Positions 46,480 to 56,111 of a stretch of 64,000 bases of DNA are shown here, piece by piece (the stretch's first letter is position 1; each line of letters starts with the position of its first letter). The stretch spans positions 186,001 through 250,000 of the forward strand of contig JAQCDS010000001.1 of assembly GCA_027620655.1 (NCBI GenBank), written 5' to 3'. The notes beneath the pieces were generated by a model. That model had not been told where the DNA came from, ran no database searches, and saw nothing but the letters and a program-made list of their open reading frames with translations. This DNA comes from Bacteroidota bacterium (GTDB taxonomy: Bacteria; Bacteroidota; Bacteroidia; Flavobacteriales; Flavobacteriaceae). Both the position numbers and the translations under genes were made by a program.

Positions 46480-47700
46480 CTCTTTTGGGAAGCATATATA
46501 ATGGCGCTTTACTGTTTTGGATAATCCTTTGAGATTCAGGTTGTCAGATGCATCTACAACATCTGAAATAGTACCATCTTTGTGTAAAATGGATATTCCA
46601 TCGTCATATGGCTTATAGCCTGTGTTTTTGATTGTTCCAGAAAAAACAAAATATGAGACATCATCTTTAGTCCAATTGGTACGTTCAAGGCAACTTGTTT
46701 TTATTTGGTCTAATGCCTCAGATATTTGGCTTTTTTTAAAAAATTTAATCTTCAAAAGTTTACGCTCAAGCAGTTGAACCGACAAGTTGCTCAAAACAGC
46801 ATCAGGATGATTTTGCCACGATTTTAAAGCTGAAACAATATCATAGTCATCTAACTTTGAAAACTGAGTTAATACATGAGAATTAAAATTTTTGATATCT
46901 ATATTTTCTTTTAAAAAAAACTCAAAAGATGAGCTAACATTAAGTTCAACAGAGTGTTGAGCAAGAATTTTTGCACGTTTCAGTACATTAATAATCATCT
47001 GCTCTGCTACCAAACTCGTTTTATGTAAATACACTTGCCAATACATCAAACGGCGAGCTGTAAGGAATTTTTCAATAGAGAATATTCCTTTTTTTTCTAT
47101 AACTAATTGATCATCAACAACATTCATCATCGAAATCAAACGATCGCTATTGATATTTCCTTCTGAAACTCCAGTATAAAAACTATCACGTTTCAAATAA
47201 TCTGATCGATCCATATCCAATTGACTTGAAATCAACTGGCCAAAAAATTTACGAGAATAACCGCCTTTAAACATTGTAATAGCCAAACTCAATTGGCCTT
47301 TAAATTCACGGTTTAATTGCTCCATAAAAAGCAAAGAAATGGTCTCATGATTAATATTGTGTACAATACTATGTTCCATAGCATGGCTAAAAGGACCATG
47401 ACCAATGTCATGAAGTAAAATAGCAATATACAGTGCATTTTCTTCTTCTTTTGAAATAGAAACCCCCTTAAAACTTAAAATTTGCACTGCCTTTTGCATC
47501 AAATGCAAACACCCCAAGGCATGATGAAATCTCGTATGATGTGCTCCTGGATAGACCAAATATGATAATCCCATTTGGGTAATTCTTCGTAGCCGTTGAA
47601 AATACGGATGTGCAATAAGATCAAAAATTAAAGGGTTTGGAATAGTAATAAATCCATAAATTGGATCGTTAAATATTTTGAGCTTATTGTTAGTATTCAA
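46471..47700 (-). CDS. HD domain phosphohydrolase
   Basis: A 409-residue HD-superfamily protein related to dGTP triphosphohydrolases and SAMHD1-like enzymes. The metal ligands are in [17 protein letters not shown] (first His) and [16 protein letters not shown] (the HD doublet). The early motif [21 protein letters not shown] is shared by the YdhJ-like subgroup. The substrate is not known; nucleotide triphosphate hydrolysis is plausible. It lies 25 bases upstream of lpxD on the same strand and might contribute read-through transcription, but lpxD has its own candidate -7 box. Confidence 0.85.
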   Translation of the reverse strand: MNTNNKLKIFNDPIYGFITIPNPLIFDLIAHPYFQRLRRITQMGLSYLVYPGAHHTRFHHALGCLHLMQKAVQILSFKGVSISKEEENALYIAILLHDIGHGPFSHAMEHSIVHNINHETISLLFMEQLNREFKGQLSLAITMFKGGYSRKFFGQLISSQLDMDRSDYLKRDSFYTGVSEGNINSDRLISMMNVVDDQLVIEKKGIFSIEKFLTARRLMYWQVYLHKTSLVAEQMIINVLKRAKILAQHSVELNVSSSFEFFLKENIDIKNFNSHVLTQFSKLDDYDIVSALKSWQNHPDAVLSNLSVQLLERKLLKIKFFKKSQISEALDQIKTSCLERTNWTKDDVSYFVFSGTIKNTGYKPYDDGISILHKDGTISDVVDASDNLNLKGLSKTVKRHYICFPKELL

Positions 47701-47800
47701 ACTTATTTAGTTATATTTTGTATCCAGAAAACAGAAACAGATTAATCTAAGTGTAAAAGTAATAAAATCACAGGACTTATATTCTTAATTTAAACACTTT

Positions 47801-49351
47801 ATGAACAGTATAAACATTTTATGGGTAGATGATGAAATATCTTATCTCAAGCCACATATCATTTTTTTAGAACAAAAAAACTACAAAATCACACCATGCA
47901 ATAGCGGGACAGAAGCGCTTGAGGTGCTTTCAGAACAAGATTTTGATATTGTTTTTTTGGATGAAAATATGCCTGGACTTTCTGGATTAGAAACACTAAC
48001 AGAGTTAAAAAAACAGAAATTCAATATTCCAGTGGTAATGATTACCAAAAGTGAAGAAGAGTATATTATGGAAGAAGCTATTGGGAGCAAAATTGCCGAC
48101 TACTTAATTAAGCCTGTAAATCCAAATCAAATTCTGCTGAGTTTGAAAAAAAATTTGGATCATAGCCGTTTGGTTTCTGAAAAAACATCATCAAGTTATC
48201 TTCAAGAATTTAGAAAAATTTCTTTGGAAATGATGTCCGTAAAAACTTTTGAAGATTGGAAAAATTTATATCAACAAATAGTGTTTTGGGAACTCAAATT
48301 GGAAGATTCACAAGATGAAACACTTCAGGAAATATTGGAAGCTCAAAAACTTGAAGCTAACCAGCAGTTTGGAAAATTTATAGAAAAAAACTATGCTACT
48401 TGGTTTGAAAACTCAGAAGCCCCTGTTTTATCTCACACCCTTTTTAAGACCAAAATTGTTCCTCAACTTTCTAAAAATCAACCTACACTTTTGGTTGTCA
48501 TTGATAATTTACGATTTGATCAATGGAAATCAATTGAATCTATTGTAAACACACACTATAAAATCACAGAAAACAGTGTTTATTACAGCATACTTCCGAG
48601 CGCCACTCAATATGCCCGAAATGCCTTATTCTCTGGTTTGATGCCAAAACAAATGGAGAAATTATATCCAAACTATTGGAAAAATGATACCGACGATGGA
48701 GGGAAAAATTTATTTGAAGCACAGTTTTTAGAAGAACAACTAAAAAGATTGAATCTCAATCATTTATCTCATGAATACATCAAAATAACAAATTTAAAAG
48801 ATGGGAAAAAACTAGCTGATTATTTTAAAACCAAAGCAAAAAACGACTTGACGGTTTTGGTTTATAATTTTGTAGATATGCTATCGCACTCAAAAGCAGA
48901 AATGGATGTTGTAAAAGAACTTGCTTCAGATGATAAAGGATACCGATCGCTCACCCAAAGTTGGTTTAAAAATTCACCGCTTTTGGATGTCATCAAACAA
49001 GCTCAGGAACTCAACATAAAATTGATTATTACTACAGATCATGGGACTATAAACGTCAAAAATCCATCTAAAGTTATTGGAGATAAAGACACAAGTTTAA
49101 ACTTGCGCTATAAAACTGGTAGAAGCTTGAGTTATGAAGAAAAAGAGGTCTTTGCTGTAAAAGATCCAAAACTTGTTGAATTGCCTTCAATATCGATGAA
49201 TAGTTCTTTTATTTTTGCTAAAGAATATTCTTTTTTTGCATATCCAAATAATTACAATCACTATGTCAATTATTACAGAAATTCATATCAACATGGAGGA
49301 ATTTCTTTGGAAGAAATATTAATACCTTTTGCAGTCCTCACACCTAGATAA
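47801..49351 (+). CDS. porX: PorX: response regulator with PglZ domain, type IX secretion regulator
   Basis: A 516-residue two-domain protein. Residues 1-120 are a receiver domain with the acidic pair Asp10/Asp11, phosphoacceptor Asp54 in VFLDENMPG and the switch residues in MITKSEE. About 200-510 is a PglZ alkaline-phosphatase-like domain with LLVVIDNLRFDQW and the metal-binding TTDHGTINVK. This architecture defines PorX, which with PorY regulates the type IX secretion system in Porphyromonas and flavobacteria. It begins a run with tsaE two bases on. The porY kinase is not in the window. Confidence 0.93.
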   Translation: MNSINILWVDDEISYLKPHIIFLEQKNYKITPCNSGTEALEVLSEQDFDIVFLDENMPGLSGLETLTELKKQKFNIPVVMITKSEEEYIMEEAIGSKIADYLIKPVNPNQILLSLKKNLDHSRLVSEKTSSSYLQEFRKISLEMMSVKTFEDWKNLYQQIVFWELKLEDSQDETLQEILEAQKLEANQQFGKFIEKNYATWFENSEAPVLSHTLFKTKIVPQLSKNQPTLLVVIDNLRFDQWKSIESIVNTHYKITENSVYYSILPSATQYARNALFSGLMPKQMEKLYPNYWKNDTDDGGKNLFEAQFLEEQLKRLNLNHLSHEYIKITNLKDGKKLADYFKTKAKNDLTVLVYNFVDMLSHSKAEMDVVKELASDDKGYRSLTQSWFKNSPLLDVIKQAQELNIKLIITTDHGTINVKNPSKVIGDKDTSLNLRYKTGRSLSYEEKEVFAVKDPKLVELPSISMNSSFIFAKEYSFFAYPNNYNHYVNYYRNSYQHGGISLEEILIPFAVLTPR

Positions 49352-49353
49352 AA

Positions 49354-49773
49354 ATGAAAACAATATTTGCCTTAGACGACATTGACCAAATTGCAAGTGA
49401 ACTTATCAAAAACTTCAATAAAAAAATTATCCTTTTCAATGGTGAAATGGGTGCTGGAAAAACAACACTTATTAGTGCCCTAGTTCGTGCTATTGGTGGT
49501 ACAGAGGAAGCCTCTAGCCCAACATTTTCTATCGTTAATGAATATGAAGTAGAAAATGATTATGTCTATCATTTTGATTTCTATCGCATCAAAAACCATT
49601 ACGAAGCGCTAGACATTGGGGTTGAAGATTATTTTTGTTCAGGATATTGGAATTTTATCGAGTGGCCTGAAAAAATAACAATACTACTTCCAGCAGATGT
49701 TATCATCGTAAATCTAACTATTGAACCCGATGATCGCCGATGTATAGAATGTTTTGAAAGTGAAATTTCTTAA
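49354..49773 (+). CDS. tsaE: tRNA threonylcarbamoyladenosine biosynthesis ATPase
   Basis: TsaE is the ATPase partner of TsaB and TsaD in making t6A37 on ANN-decoding tRNAs. The 139 residues carry a P-loop GEMGAGKTT (30-38), the SSPTFSIVNEY loop, and the HFDFYRIK strand, as in the family. The conserved tryptophan of IEWPEK is near the end. It starts two bases after porX and ends 44 bases before ald, so the three genes are co-directional. Confidence 0.94.
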   Translation: MKTIFALDDIDQIASELIKNFNKKIILFNGEMGAGKTTLISALVRAIGGTEEASSPTFSIVNEYEVENDYVYHFDFYRIKNHYEALDIGVEDYFCSGYWNFIEWPEKITILLPADVIIVNLTIEPDDRRCIECFESEIS

Positions 49774-49817
49774 AGGACTTTAAAAATAATTGTAATTTGC
49801 AGAAACATTACAAAATT

Positions 49818-51017
49818 ATGCAACAACCAATCTCACCTTTTTCAAAAGCCCAATTACTGCCAAAAGAAGAACGTTTGGAAGTTTCGAACCAAAATGAGAA
49901 ACTTTGTATTGGCTTACCAAAGGAAACTTCCTTTCAAGAGAAACGTATTTGCCTAACTCCTGATGCTGTTTCTGCACTTACTAGCAATGGGCACCGTATA
50001 CTCATTGAATCTGGTGCAGGAGAAAATGCAGCTTTTGATGACCGAGAATACAGCGAAGCGGGTGCAGAAATTACAAAAGATACAGCAAAAGTTTTTGCTT
50101 GTCCCATGATTTTGAAAGTAGAACCCCCTACTCTAAAAGAAATTGAACTCATAAAACCCAATGCAATTCTAATTTCGGCACTTCAATTAAAAATGCAACA
50201 AAAAAGTTATTTTGAAGCACTTACAAATAAAAAAATTACCGCACTTGGTTTTGAATTTATTAAAGACACTGAAGGGGCTTTTCCTGCAGTTCGACAATTG
50301 AGCGAAATAGCAGGCACCGCCTCGATACAAATTGCAGCAGAAATCATGTCCATAACAAATCAAGGGAATGGTCTTTTGTTGGGAAACATTAGTGGTGTTC
50401 CTCCAACAGAAGTTGTAGTAATTGGTGCAGGAATTGTAGGAGAATTTGCTGCAAAATCAGCCCTAGGACTCGGTGCAAACGTAAAAGTGTTTGATAGTTC
50501 AATTTCAAAATTGAGAACATTACAAGCGAATGTAGGACAACGTATCTACACCTCTACAATGCAACCCAAAAATCTGATGAAAGCACTCATGCGCTGTAAC
50601 GTTGCTGTTGGCGCTACAAAAGGAAAAAACAGAGCACCAATACTCGTTAATGAAGCTATGGTAGAGTCTATGAAACAAGGCGCAGTAATTATCGATGTGA
50701 GTATTGATATGGGAGGATGTTTTGAAACAAGTGAACTTACAACTCATGACAATCCAACTTTTGAAAAGCATGGTGTTATTCATTATTGTGTTCCCAATAT
50801 TCCGGCGCGATATTCAAGAACATCATCCGTATCGTTAAGCAATATTTTTACTTCGTATCTGTTACAAATAGCAGAAGCTGGTGGACTAGAAAATGCAATT
50901 CGTCAAGATCATGGTTTAAAAAATGGGCTTTATGTGTATCATGGTGTAATTACCAACAAAAGTGTCTCCAATTGGTTTGATTTAGATTGTAGCGATTTAA
51001 ATCTCTTAATTTTTTAA
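49818..51017 (+). CDS. ald: Alanine dehydrogenase
   Basis: A 399-residue enzyme of the Ala/PNT family that interconverts alanine and pyruvate with NAD. The substrate domain begins IGLPKETSFQEKRICLTP and contains LISALQLKMQ; the NAD motif is VIGAGIVGEFAAKSA. The frame is open seven codons further up from a TTG at 49797, but the ATG at 49818 gives a plausible N-terminus. The Bacteroidota form has about 20 additional N-terminal residues relative to Bacillus Ald. It is co-directional with porX and tsaE and is followed nine bases on by a small membrane-anchored protein. Confidence 0.9.
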   Translation: MQQPISPFSKAQLLPKEERLEVSNQNEKLCIGLPKETSFQEKRICLTPDAVSALTSNGHRILIESGAGENAAFDDREYSEAGAEITKDTAKVFACPMILKVEPPTLKEIELIKPNAILISALQLKMQQKSYFEALTNKKITALGFEFIKDTEGAFPAVRQLSEIAGTASIQIAAEIMSITNQGNGLLLGNISGVPPTEVVVIGAGIVGEFAAKSALGLGANVKVFDSSISKLRTLQANVGQRIYTSTMQPKNLMKALMRCNVAVGATKGKNRAPILVNEAMVESMKQGAVIIDVSIDMGGCFETSELTTHDNPTFEKHGVIHYCVPNIPARYSRTSSVSLSNIFTSYLLQIAEAGGLENAIRQDHGLKNGLYVYHGVITNKSVSNWFDLDCSDLNLLIF

Positions 51018-51025
51018 ATGCAGCT

Positions 51026-51388
51026 ATGAAATTTATTCATCGTTTAGGGTTTTATTTAGGAGGATTCTCTATTGGATTAATATTTTTGGCGTTTTTCCTT
51101 AGTGGAAAAAAAACAAGTTGTGCTTATGGACCAAATGCAAGGGTTTTAAAAAACATTTCAACAAAATCATTAATTATTAACCCCAAAATTCAATCACAAT
51201 TAGAAGCATTGAAAATTGATTCACTTACTCTCGATAAAGCCTTAAAAAAAGGAAATGTTGATTTTAATAAAAGTGAAACAAAACTGGACAGTTGCAAACG
51301 CTATACAATTGCATATAATACATTCGAAATTTTTGTTGAAAATTGCGAAATTAACGCAACCATTCTTAGCGTTAATTCAAAAGAATAA
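51026..51388 (+). CDS. Small membrane-anchored protein of unknown function
   Basis: A 120-residue protein with one hydrophobic helix (about 9-26, LGGFSIGLIFLAFFLSG) near the N-terminus and a soluble domain with conserved-looking cysteines in KTSCAYGPNARVLKN and KLDSCKRYTI and FVENCEIN. Some flavobacterial relatives are labelled DUF4258, which I cannot confirm. The soluble part is probably periplasmic given the short positively charged N-terminus. It follows ald by nine bases and converges directly with the proline dehydrogenase gene. Confidence 0.6.
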   Translation: MKFIHRLGFYLGGFSIGLIFLAFFLSGKKTSCAYGPNARVLKNISTKSLIINPKIQSQLEALKIDSLTLDKALKKGNVDFNKSETKLDSCKRYTIAYNTFEIFVENCEINATILSVNSKE

Positions 51389-52564
51389 TTATAATTTTCT
51401 TCTTTTTTTCTCTTCACGAATAAGTGACAACTCTCTATTGGTTTGTCCTGATACTGAAGTATTTTCTTCTGCTCTTCGTATAAGATATGGCATAACATCT
51501 CTAACAGGGCCAAAAGGCAAATATTTGGCAACATTGTACCCGTTTTTGGCTAAATTAAAACTAATGTGATCACTCATGCCAAATAGCTGGCCAAACCATA
51601 TTCGATTATCATTCGCTTTTATTTTATAATCACTCATATGATCTAGTGCTAATTGTGTGCTTTGCTCATTATGGGTTCCAAAAAAAACAGAGATAGTCTC
51701 AATATTATCTAACATATATTTTAGACAATCATTGAATTGAACATCTGTTGCGGATTTACTAACACATATTGGAGAAATATAATTTTGTCTTTGTGCACGC
51801 TCTCTTTCCTTTTCCATATATGCCCCGCGAACTAGCTTAAAACCCAGTTTAAAACCCTCTTTTTTAGCTTTTAGGTGTATGTGCTTCAAATACTCCAATC
51901 GATCCCAACGATACGCTTGAAGTGTATTATAAACGAACACTTTTTCTTTATTGTATGTACGCATCAAATCCAACAATAAATCATCAGCTGCAGATTGCAT
52001 CCAACTTTCTTCAGCATCAACCAAAATGGCTATATTTTTTTCTTTCCCGTAGCTACAAATTTTATGAAAACGCTCTTGAATTCGCTCCCATTCGTTTTGT
52101 TCTTCAGATGTTAGCGCAACTGCACTACTTATTTTTTTATAAATTTCAAAGCGTCCTACTGCCGTAGGTTTAAACACTGCAAATGGCATTGCTTCTTTTT
52201 CATCTGCAAAATCTACAAGGGTGCACATTTGATTTAAAATTCTCTCAAACTGTTCTTCCTCTTGTTTACCCTCAACAGAGTAATCCAAAACACTAAATAC
52301 ACCACTATTGTACATTTGATCTATCTTTGATATACAATCCTCTGCATTTACACCACCACAAAAATGATCAAAAACAGTAGCTCGTATGAGCCCCTCAACA
52401 GGTAAATGAGTCTTGAGTGCAAAATTAGTCGCTGCTGTACCAATACGCACCAATGGTTCTTTTGAAATCATCTTAAAAAGAAAGTATGCACGTTCGAGTT
52501 CAGCATCTGTTTTTAGATGAAAGGCTACTTTTGTATTGCTAAAATCAACCTTGGAGTTTGACAT
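51389..52564 (-). CDS. Proline dehydrogenase family protein
   Basis: A 391-residue FAD-dependent proline dehydrogenase of the single-function type, lacking the P5C dehydrogenase part of PutA. The TIM barrel shows ILVDAEESWMQ, KLVRGAYMEKERERA and the C-terminal arginine pair in LIRRAEENTSVSGQ that binds the proline carboxylate. It oxidises proline to pyrroline-5-carboxylate and feeds electrons to quinone. No P5C dehydrogenase gene is nearby. It is divergent from aroB, 77 bases apart. Confidence 0.9.
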   Translation of the reverse strand: MSNSKVDFSNTKVAFHLKTDAELERAYFLFKMISKEPLVRIGTAATNFALKTHLPVEGLIRATVFDHFCGGVNAEDCISKIDQMYNSGVFSVLDYSVEGKQEEEQFERILNQMCTLVDFADEKEAMPFAVFKPTAVGRFEIYKKISSAVALTSEEQNEWERIQERFHKICSYGKEKNIAILVDAEESWMQSAADDLLLDLMRTYNKEKVFVYNTLQAYRWDRLEYLKHIHLKAKKEGFKLGFKLVRGAYMEKERERAQRQNYISPICVSKSATDVQFNDCLKYMLDNIETISVFFGTHNEQSTQLALDHMSDYKIKANDNRIWFGQLFGMSDHISFNLAKNGYNVAKYLPFGPVRDVMPYLIRRAEENTSVSGQTNRELSLIREEKKRRKL

Positions 52565-52623
52565 ACTTTATAAAATTACTTATTTGTTAAATCAAAATTA
52601 TTAATTCTTAAGAAATTTCATAC

Positions 52624-52631
52624 TATATTTG
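52624..52631 (+). promoter_or_regulatory. Candidate -7 promoter box of aroB
   Basis: TATATTTG matches TAnnTTTG, ten bases before the aroB start. No TTG is at the standard distance; TTA triplets at about 52598-52603 are the nearest. Confidence 0.4.
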
Positions 52632-52641
52632 ACGCACAAAA

Positions 52642-53709
52642 ATGAAATCAATTCAAACAACATCCTACGAAATCCATTTTAAAGATTTGGCTTACAAATC
52701 TTTAGATACCTATTTAAAAAAAGAAAAATTTTCGAAAATATTTCTTTTAGTTGATGAAAATACTCACAAACATTGTTTACCTCATTTTTTAGGTCAAATC
52801 CAATACGATGGGGTCATAGAAATCATTGAAATTAAAAGTGGAGAAATACACAAAACCATCGAGAGCTGTATGGGTGTTTGGCGCACATTATCGGAGCTTT
52901 CTGCCGACCGAAAATCATTATTAATTAATCTTGGAGGTGGTGTTGTTACAGATTTAGGGGGATTTGTAGCCTCAACGTTCAAACGAGGTATAAAGTTCAT
53001 CAATGTTCCTACAACTTTATTAGCTATGGTCGATGCATCTGTTGGTGGAAAAACGGGTGTAGATTTAGATCTTTCAAAAAATCAAATTGGTACCATCACT
53101 TTTGCAGATATGGTACTTATTGATACTCGCTTTTTAGACACCCTCCCAAACAACGAGCTGCGTTCTGGATTTGCAGAAATGCTCAAGCATGGATTAATTC
53201 AGGATCAAAAATATTGGAAACAACTTAGACAATTAAAGCAACTCACTTTGAACGATTTAGATGAATTGATTCATCATTCTGTTGCCATAAAAAATAAGGT
53301 TGTCAGTAAAGACCCTAACGAAATGGGACTTCGAAAAATCTTAAATTTCGGTCATACCTTAGGGCATGCCATTGAATCCTATTGTCTTGATAATGAGGAC
53401 ATAATAACCCTTTTACATGGCGAAGCTATTGCAATCGGGATGATTCTCGAAGGTTACCTTTCTTCAAAAATCTCTGGTCTTCCAATCACTGATTTAAAAG
53501 AAATTAAAGAAACCTTTAAAGCAACATATCCAAATGTTTCTTTTAGTGATAGTAGTAAAAAGCAAATCATCGAGTTGATGCAATCCGATAAAAAAAATAG
53601 CTATGGACAAGTAAAATTTGTACTACTAGAGTCTATCGGACAATGTCAAATTGATGTGGAAGTCGAAAATGCTATAATCTATGAAGCATTTGACTTTTAT
53701 TCAAAATAA
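52642..53709 (+). CDS. aroB: 3-dehydroquinate synthase
   Basis: AroB cyclises DAHP to 3-dehydroquinate in the shikimate pathway, using NAD and zinc. The 355 residues are standard. The NAD-binding motif is GGGVVTDLGGFVAST, with VPTTLLAMVDASVGGKTGV following, and zinc ligands occur in RSGFAEMLKHG, NFGHTLGHAIE and LLHGEAIAIGM. It is a single-gene unit. Its 3' end converges with the Lrp-type regulator one base away. Confidence 0.95.
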   Translation: MKSIQTTSYEIHFKDLAYKSLDTYLKKEKFSKIFLLVDENTHKHCLPHFLGQIQYDGVIEIIEIKSGEIHKTIESCMGVWRTLSELSADRKSLLINLGGGVVTDLGGFVASTFKRGIKFINVPTTLLAMVDASVGGKTGVDLDLSKNQIGTITFADMVLIDTRFLDTLPNNELRSGFAEMLKHGLIQDQKYWKQLRQLKQLTLNDLDELIHHSVAIKNKVVSKDPNEMGLRKILNFGHTLGHAIESYCLDNEDIITLLHGEAIAIGMILEGYLSSKISGLPITDLKEIKETFKATYPNVSFSDSSKKQIIELMQSDKKNSYGQVKFVLLESIGQCQIDVEVENAIIYEAFDFYSK

Positions 53710-53710
53710 A

Positions 53711-54193
53711 CTACTGTAGCTCGTTGAAAATTGTATGCATCAAACGCTTTTTGTCGTTGATACTTTCTTCTAGAGAAATCATGGTTTCCGTTCTATAAAT
53801 TCCATCGATATCATCAATCTTGAAAATAATTTCTTTGGCATGAGTAGTGCTTTTTGCACGAATTTTACAGAAAATATTAAACTTACCTGTTGTAATGTGT
53901 GCTACTGTGACGTGAGAAATTTTTCTTATGCGCTCAAGTACAAATTTAGTTTGTGAAGTGTTTTGAAGGAAAATCCCAACATAGGCAATAAAGGTATACC
54001 CTAGTTTTTGGTAATCTAAAGTTAAAGAAGAACCTTTAATGATCTTTGCATCTTCCATTTTCTTTACTCTAACATGCACAGTTCCCGCAGAGATCAATAG
54101 TTTTTTGGCAATATCCGTAAATGGAATACGTGTATTGTCGATAAGCATGTTAAGAATTTGGTGATCAATTTCGTCTAATTTAAACTTAGCCAT
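53711..54193 (-). CDS. Lrp/AsnC family transcriptional regulator
   Basis: A 160-residue Lrp-type regulator. An N-terminal winged helix (about 1-60) opens KLDEIDHQILNMLIDNTRIPFTDIAKKL, with the recognition helix near SAGTVHVRVKKME, followed by an ACT-like RAM effector domain (about 70-150). It responds to an amino acid or derivative that cannot be inferred. The upstream region has a good promoter (54230-54263). It is flanked by an M14 carboxypeptidase gene on the same strand, 70 bases upstream. Confidence 0.93.
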   Translation of the reverse strand: MAKFKLDEIDHQILNMLIDNTRIPFTDIAKKLLISAGTVHVRVKKMEDAKIIKGSSLTLDYQKLGYTFIAYVGIFLQNTSQTKFVLERIRKISHVTVAHITTGKFNIFCKIRAKSTTHAKEIIFKIDDIDGIYRTETMISLEESINDKKRLMHTIFNELQ

Positions 54194-54229
54194 ATTTCTT
54201 TTATTTGTAAATAATTTTAATTAAAAAGG

Positions 54230-54263
54230 CAAATTTAGTAAATAATAATCAAAAAAATAACAA
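54230..54263 (-). promoter_or_regulatory. Promoter of the Lrp-type regulator
   Basis: On the minus strand TTG (54263-54261), a 23-base spacer and TAAATTTG (54237-54230) match TTG-N17-23-TAnnTTTG, 36 bases before the start codon at 54193. Confidence 0.55.
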
Positions 54264-55430
54264 TTACACTAAATTATTGTTAAGAAAAAGTGAAAATTTA
54301 ACATCTCCTATAAAAATATCATAACATTCTGCGTTAACCTCTACTCTAGGACCATTAAGATTTTTAACCAATTTCTTATCTGCATTTATGATTTTATGAC
54401 CAAAATAAGATGATAAATCGCCAATAAATCTAATTTTTGGAACAAATAACACCTCTCCATTTTTTAAAATTTCCTCATAACTAATTCCAATATCATTTAC
54501 ACTCTCTTTATTGTCATTACTAATTAGTGCATTTTTAATCAGCACATCAAAAAACAGAGTATTATTTTCAGGAATTTGAAGGTAATTCTCGTGGTCATTT
54601 TCATTTACAGAATTGGTGCTAATACACCATAAAGCTTGCAAGGTGGCCAAAGCTATAAATTTTCGAGATTTTTCTCTGCTATAGTCATTTTGATAATGAC
54701 CGGCTTCAAATAAAATTGTAGAGGTGCCTTGGGTTTGAAAATAGTCTCCAACACAGTTGATATTAAAAGCATCATCAAAACGCCCTACTTGTCCTAGAAT
54801 GTAATTTTGCAACAATGTATTCATTTGATGAATAATAGACATGGCGCGCAAGCGGTTTGGTGTTAAAGTTAATGCCTGGTCTTGAGCAGGTGATAAAAAA
54901 CTCACTGTTGCAGGCATATTGTTTTCTACAACATTAAAAAGCGTACGTTGGTCGTGCATATTAAAGCCATAGTCCGGTTTAAAAGTATCAAAAACAGTGC
55001 GCAAAACCTTACTTTCGGCTTGTGATAAATCAACGGCGTCTCTATTGAGGTCAACTTGATTTGCATTTTGTCGGGTGTAAGCCTCAGCGCCATCGGGGTT
55101 TAAAATGGGTAGAATAAATAATGAACATTCTTGTAAAATAGTATCAAATGGAGCTGTAGTTAAAACATTAAATACATCAAAAAGCGCTTTAGTACAGGTC
55201 GATTCGTTCCCATGCATTTGAGACCATATCAAGATTTTTGTTTTTCCTGTTCCAATTTTTACGGAATATATAGGTCGATTTTGCTCAGAGTGACCACTAA
55301 TTTCAAATTTAAACGCATTTGGCAATGCTTTTAATAATGGTAAAATAGTATCATTTTTGATATATCGACCCGATAAAGCTTTCGCTTTATAATGGTCATA
55401 ATTTGATACAAAATCGTTTATCGATTCCAT
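54264..55430 (-). CDS. M14 family zinc carboxypeptidase
   Basis: A 388-residue M14 metallopeptidase. Zinc ligands are the His and Glu of SQMHGNES and the later His of FNMHDQRT; the substrate arginine/asparagine motif is VDLNRDA, and the catalytic Glu is in LFEAGHYQ. The C-terminal 110 residues are less conserved and of unknown role. No signal peptide is visible, so it is probably cytoplasmic, unlike digestive homologues; a murein peptide substrate is one possibility. It is divergent from the XRE gene across a 269-base region rich in TACA-NN-TGTA sites. Confidence 0.85.
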   Translation of the reverse strand: MESINDFVSNYDHYKAKALSGRYIKNDTILPLLKALPNAFKFEISGHSEQNRPIYSVKIGTGKTKILIWSQMHGNESTCTKALFDVFNVLTTAPFDTILQECSLFILPILNPDGAEAYTRQNANQVDLNRDAVDLSQAESKVLRTVFDTFKPDYGFNMHDQRTLFNVVENNMPATVSFLSPAQDQALTLTPNRLRAMSIIHQMNTLLQNYILGQVGRFDDAFNINCVGDYFQTQGTSTILFEAGHYQNDYSREKSRKFIALATLQALWCISTNSVNENDHENYLQIPENNTLFFDVLIKNALISNDNKESVNDIGISYEEILKNGEVLFVPKIRFIGDLSSYFGHKIINADKKLVKNLNGPRVEVNAECYDIFIGDVKFSLFLNNNLV

Positions 55431-55446
55431 AGGTGTTTTTGTAAGC

Positions 55447-55695
55447 TACAAATGTAAACAATAAGTTTTTTACATCTGTAAATTATTTTTCTACTTAATT
55501 TGTTTACAATTGTATACAATTTTTCGAGCTTTTGAGACATTACTCTGAAATGATAAATAAATATTAATATAAAATACAATAAATCAGTATGTTATGTATA
55601 TTAATATGAAGTTTATATTTAATTAATTAAAAGGTGTTGAATGATTATTTTATATCATTTTACATTTGTAACTAATTATTTTATATACATTTGTA
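55447..55695. promoter_or_regulatory. Divergent control region with four TACA-NN-TGTA sites
   Basis: The sites are TACAAATGTA (55447-55456), TACATCTGTA (55471-55480, within TTTACATCTGTAAA), TACATTTGTA (55661-55670) and TACATTTGTA (55686-55695). They form two pairs with starts 24 and 25 bases apart. The outer ones lie close to the two divergent start codons and contain a TAnnTTTG box, facing the M14 gene and the XRE gene respectively. A 14-base perfect palindrome AATTGTATACAATT lies between them at 55508-55521. Confidence 0.55.
55666..55693 (+). promoter_or_regulatory. Promoter of the XRE regulator
   Basis: TTG (55666-55668), a 17-base spacer and TACATTTG (55686-55693) match the flavobacterial consensus. 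The -7 box ends six bases before the ATG at 55700, so the transcript should be nearly leaderless. The box is one of the TACA-NN-TGTA sites, suggesting autoregulation. Confidence 0.55.
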
Positions 55696-55699
55696 ACCT

Positions 55700-56086
55700 A
55701 TGATGAATACAAGTAAATTTGGCGAGCAACTAAACAAAATAATAGTTTATTATGGACTATCGGCTTCTGCTTTTGCAGAATTAATCCAAGTGCAAAGATC
55801 TAGTATTTCGCACATTTTGAGTGGGCGAAACAAGCCTAGTTTAGATTTTATATTAAAGCTAAATACAGCCTTTCCTGACATCAACTTGTATTGGTTGCTC
55901 AACGGAACTGGTGACATGTTGAATGGTTCCTCCTCCTCTACTACAACAAAAGACACTATAACTCAAACAGAAGCTTTACAGTCAAAGCATGTTGATTCCA
56001 AAGCCCAATCCAAAAAAATAGAGCGTATTGTGATTTTTTATAAAGATGGTACTTTTGAAGGATATTGCCCTGAAATAACTGACTAA
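55700..56086 (+). CDS. XRE-family helix-turn-helix regulator
   Basis: A 128-residue protein with an N-terminal HTH-3 domain (about 8-68): FAELIQVQRSSISHILSGRNKPSLDFILKL contains the two DNA-contacting helices. The following PDINLYWLLNGTGDML is typical of CI-like repressors in Bacteroidota. The C-terminal 60 residues are serine- and threonine-rich, then basic (about 96-115), and probably extended; no peptidase or dimerisation domain is recognised. It begins at ATG-ATG, so the start may be three bases later. It is not accompanied by phage genes, so a chromosomal housekeeping regulator is more likely. Confidence 0.88.
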   Translation: MMNTSKFGEQLNKIIVYYGLSASAFAELIQVQRSSISHILSGRNKPSLDFILKLNTAFPDINLYWLLNGTGDMLNGSSSSTTTKDTITQTEALQSKHVDSKAQSKKIERIVIFYKDGTFEGYCPEITD

Positions 56087-56111
56087 CCCTATAATTTTGT
56101 ATTTTTGCAAT

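Noticed and set aside
55700-56086. Prophage repressor
   Set aside because: The XRE protein is CI-like, but no integrase, phage structural gene or attachment repeat is nearby.
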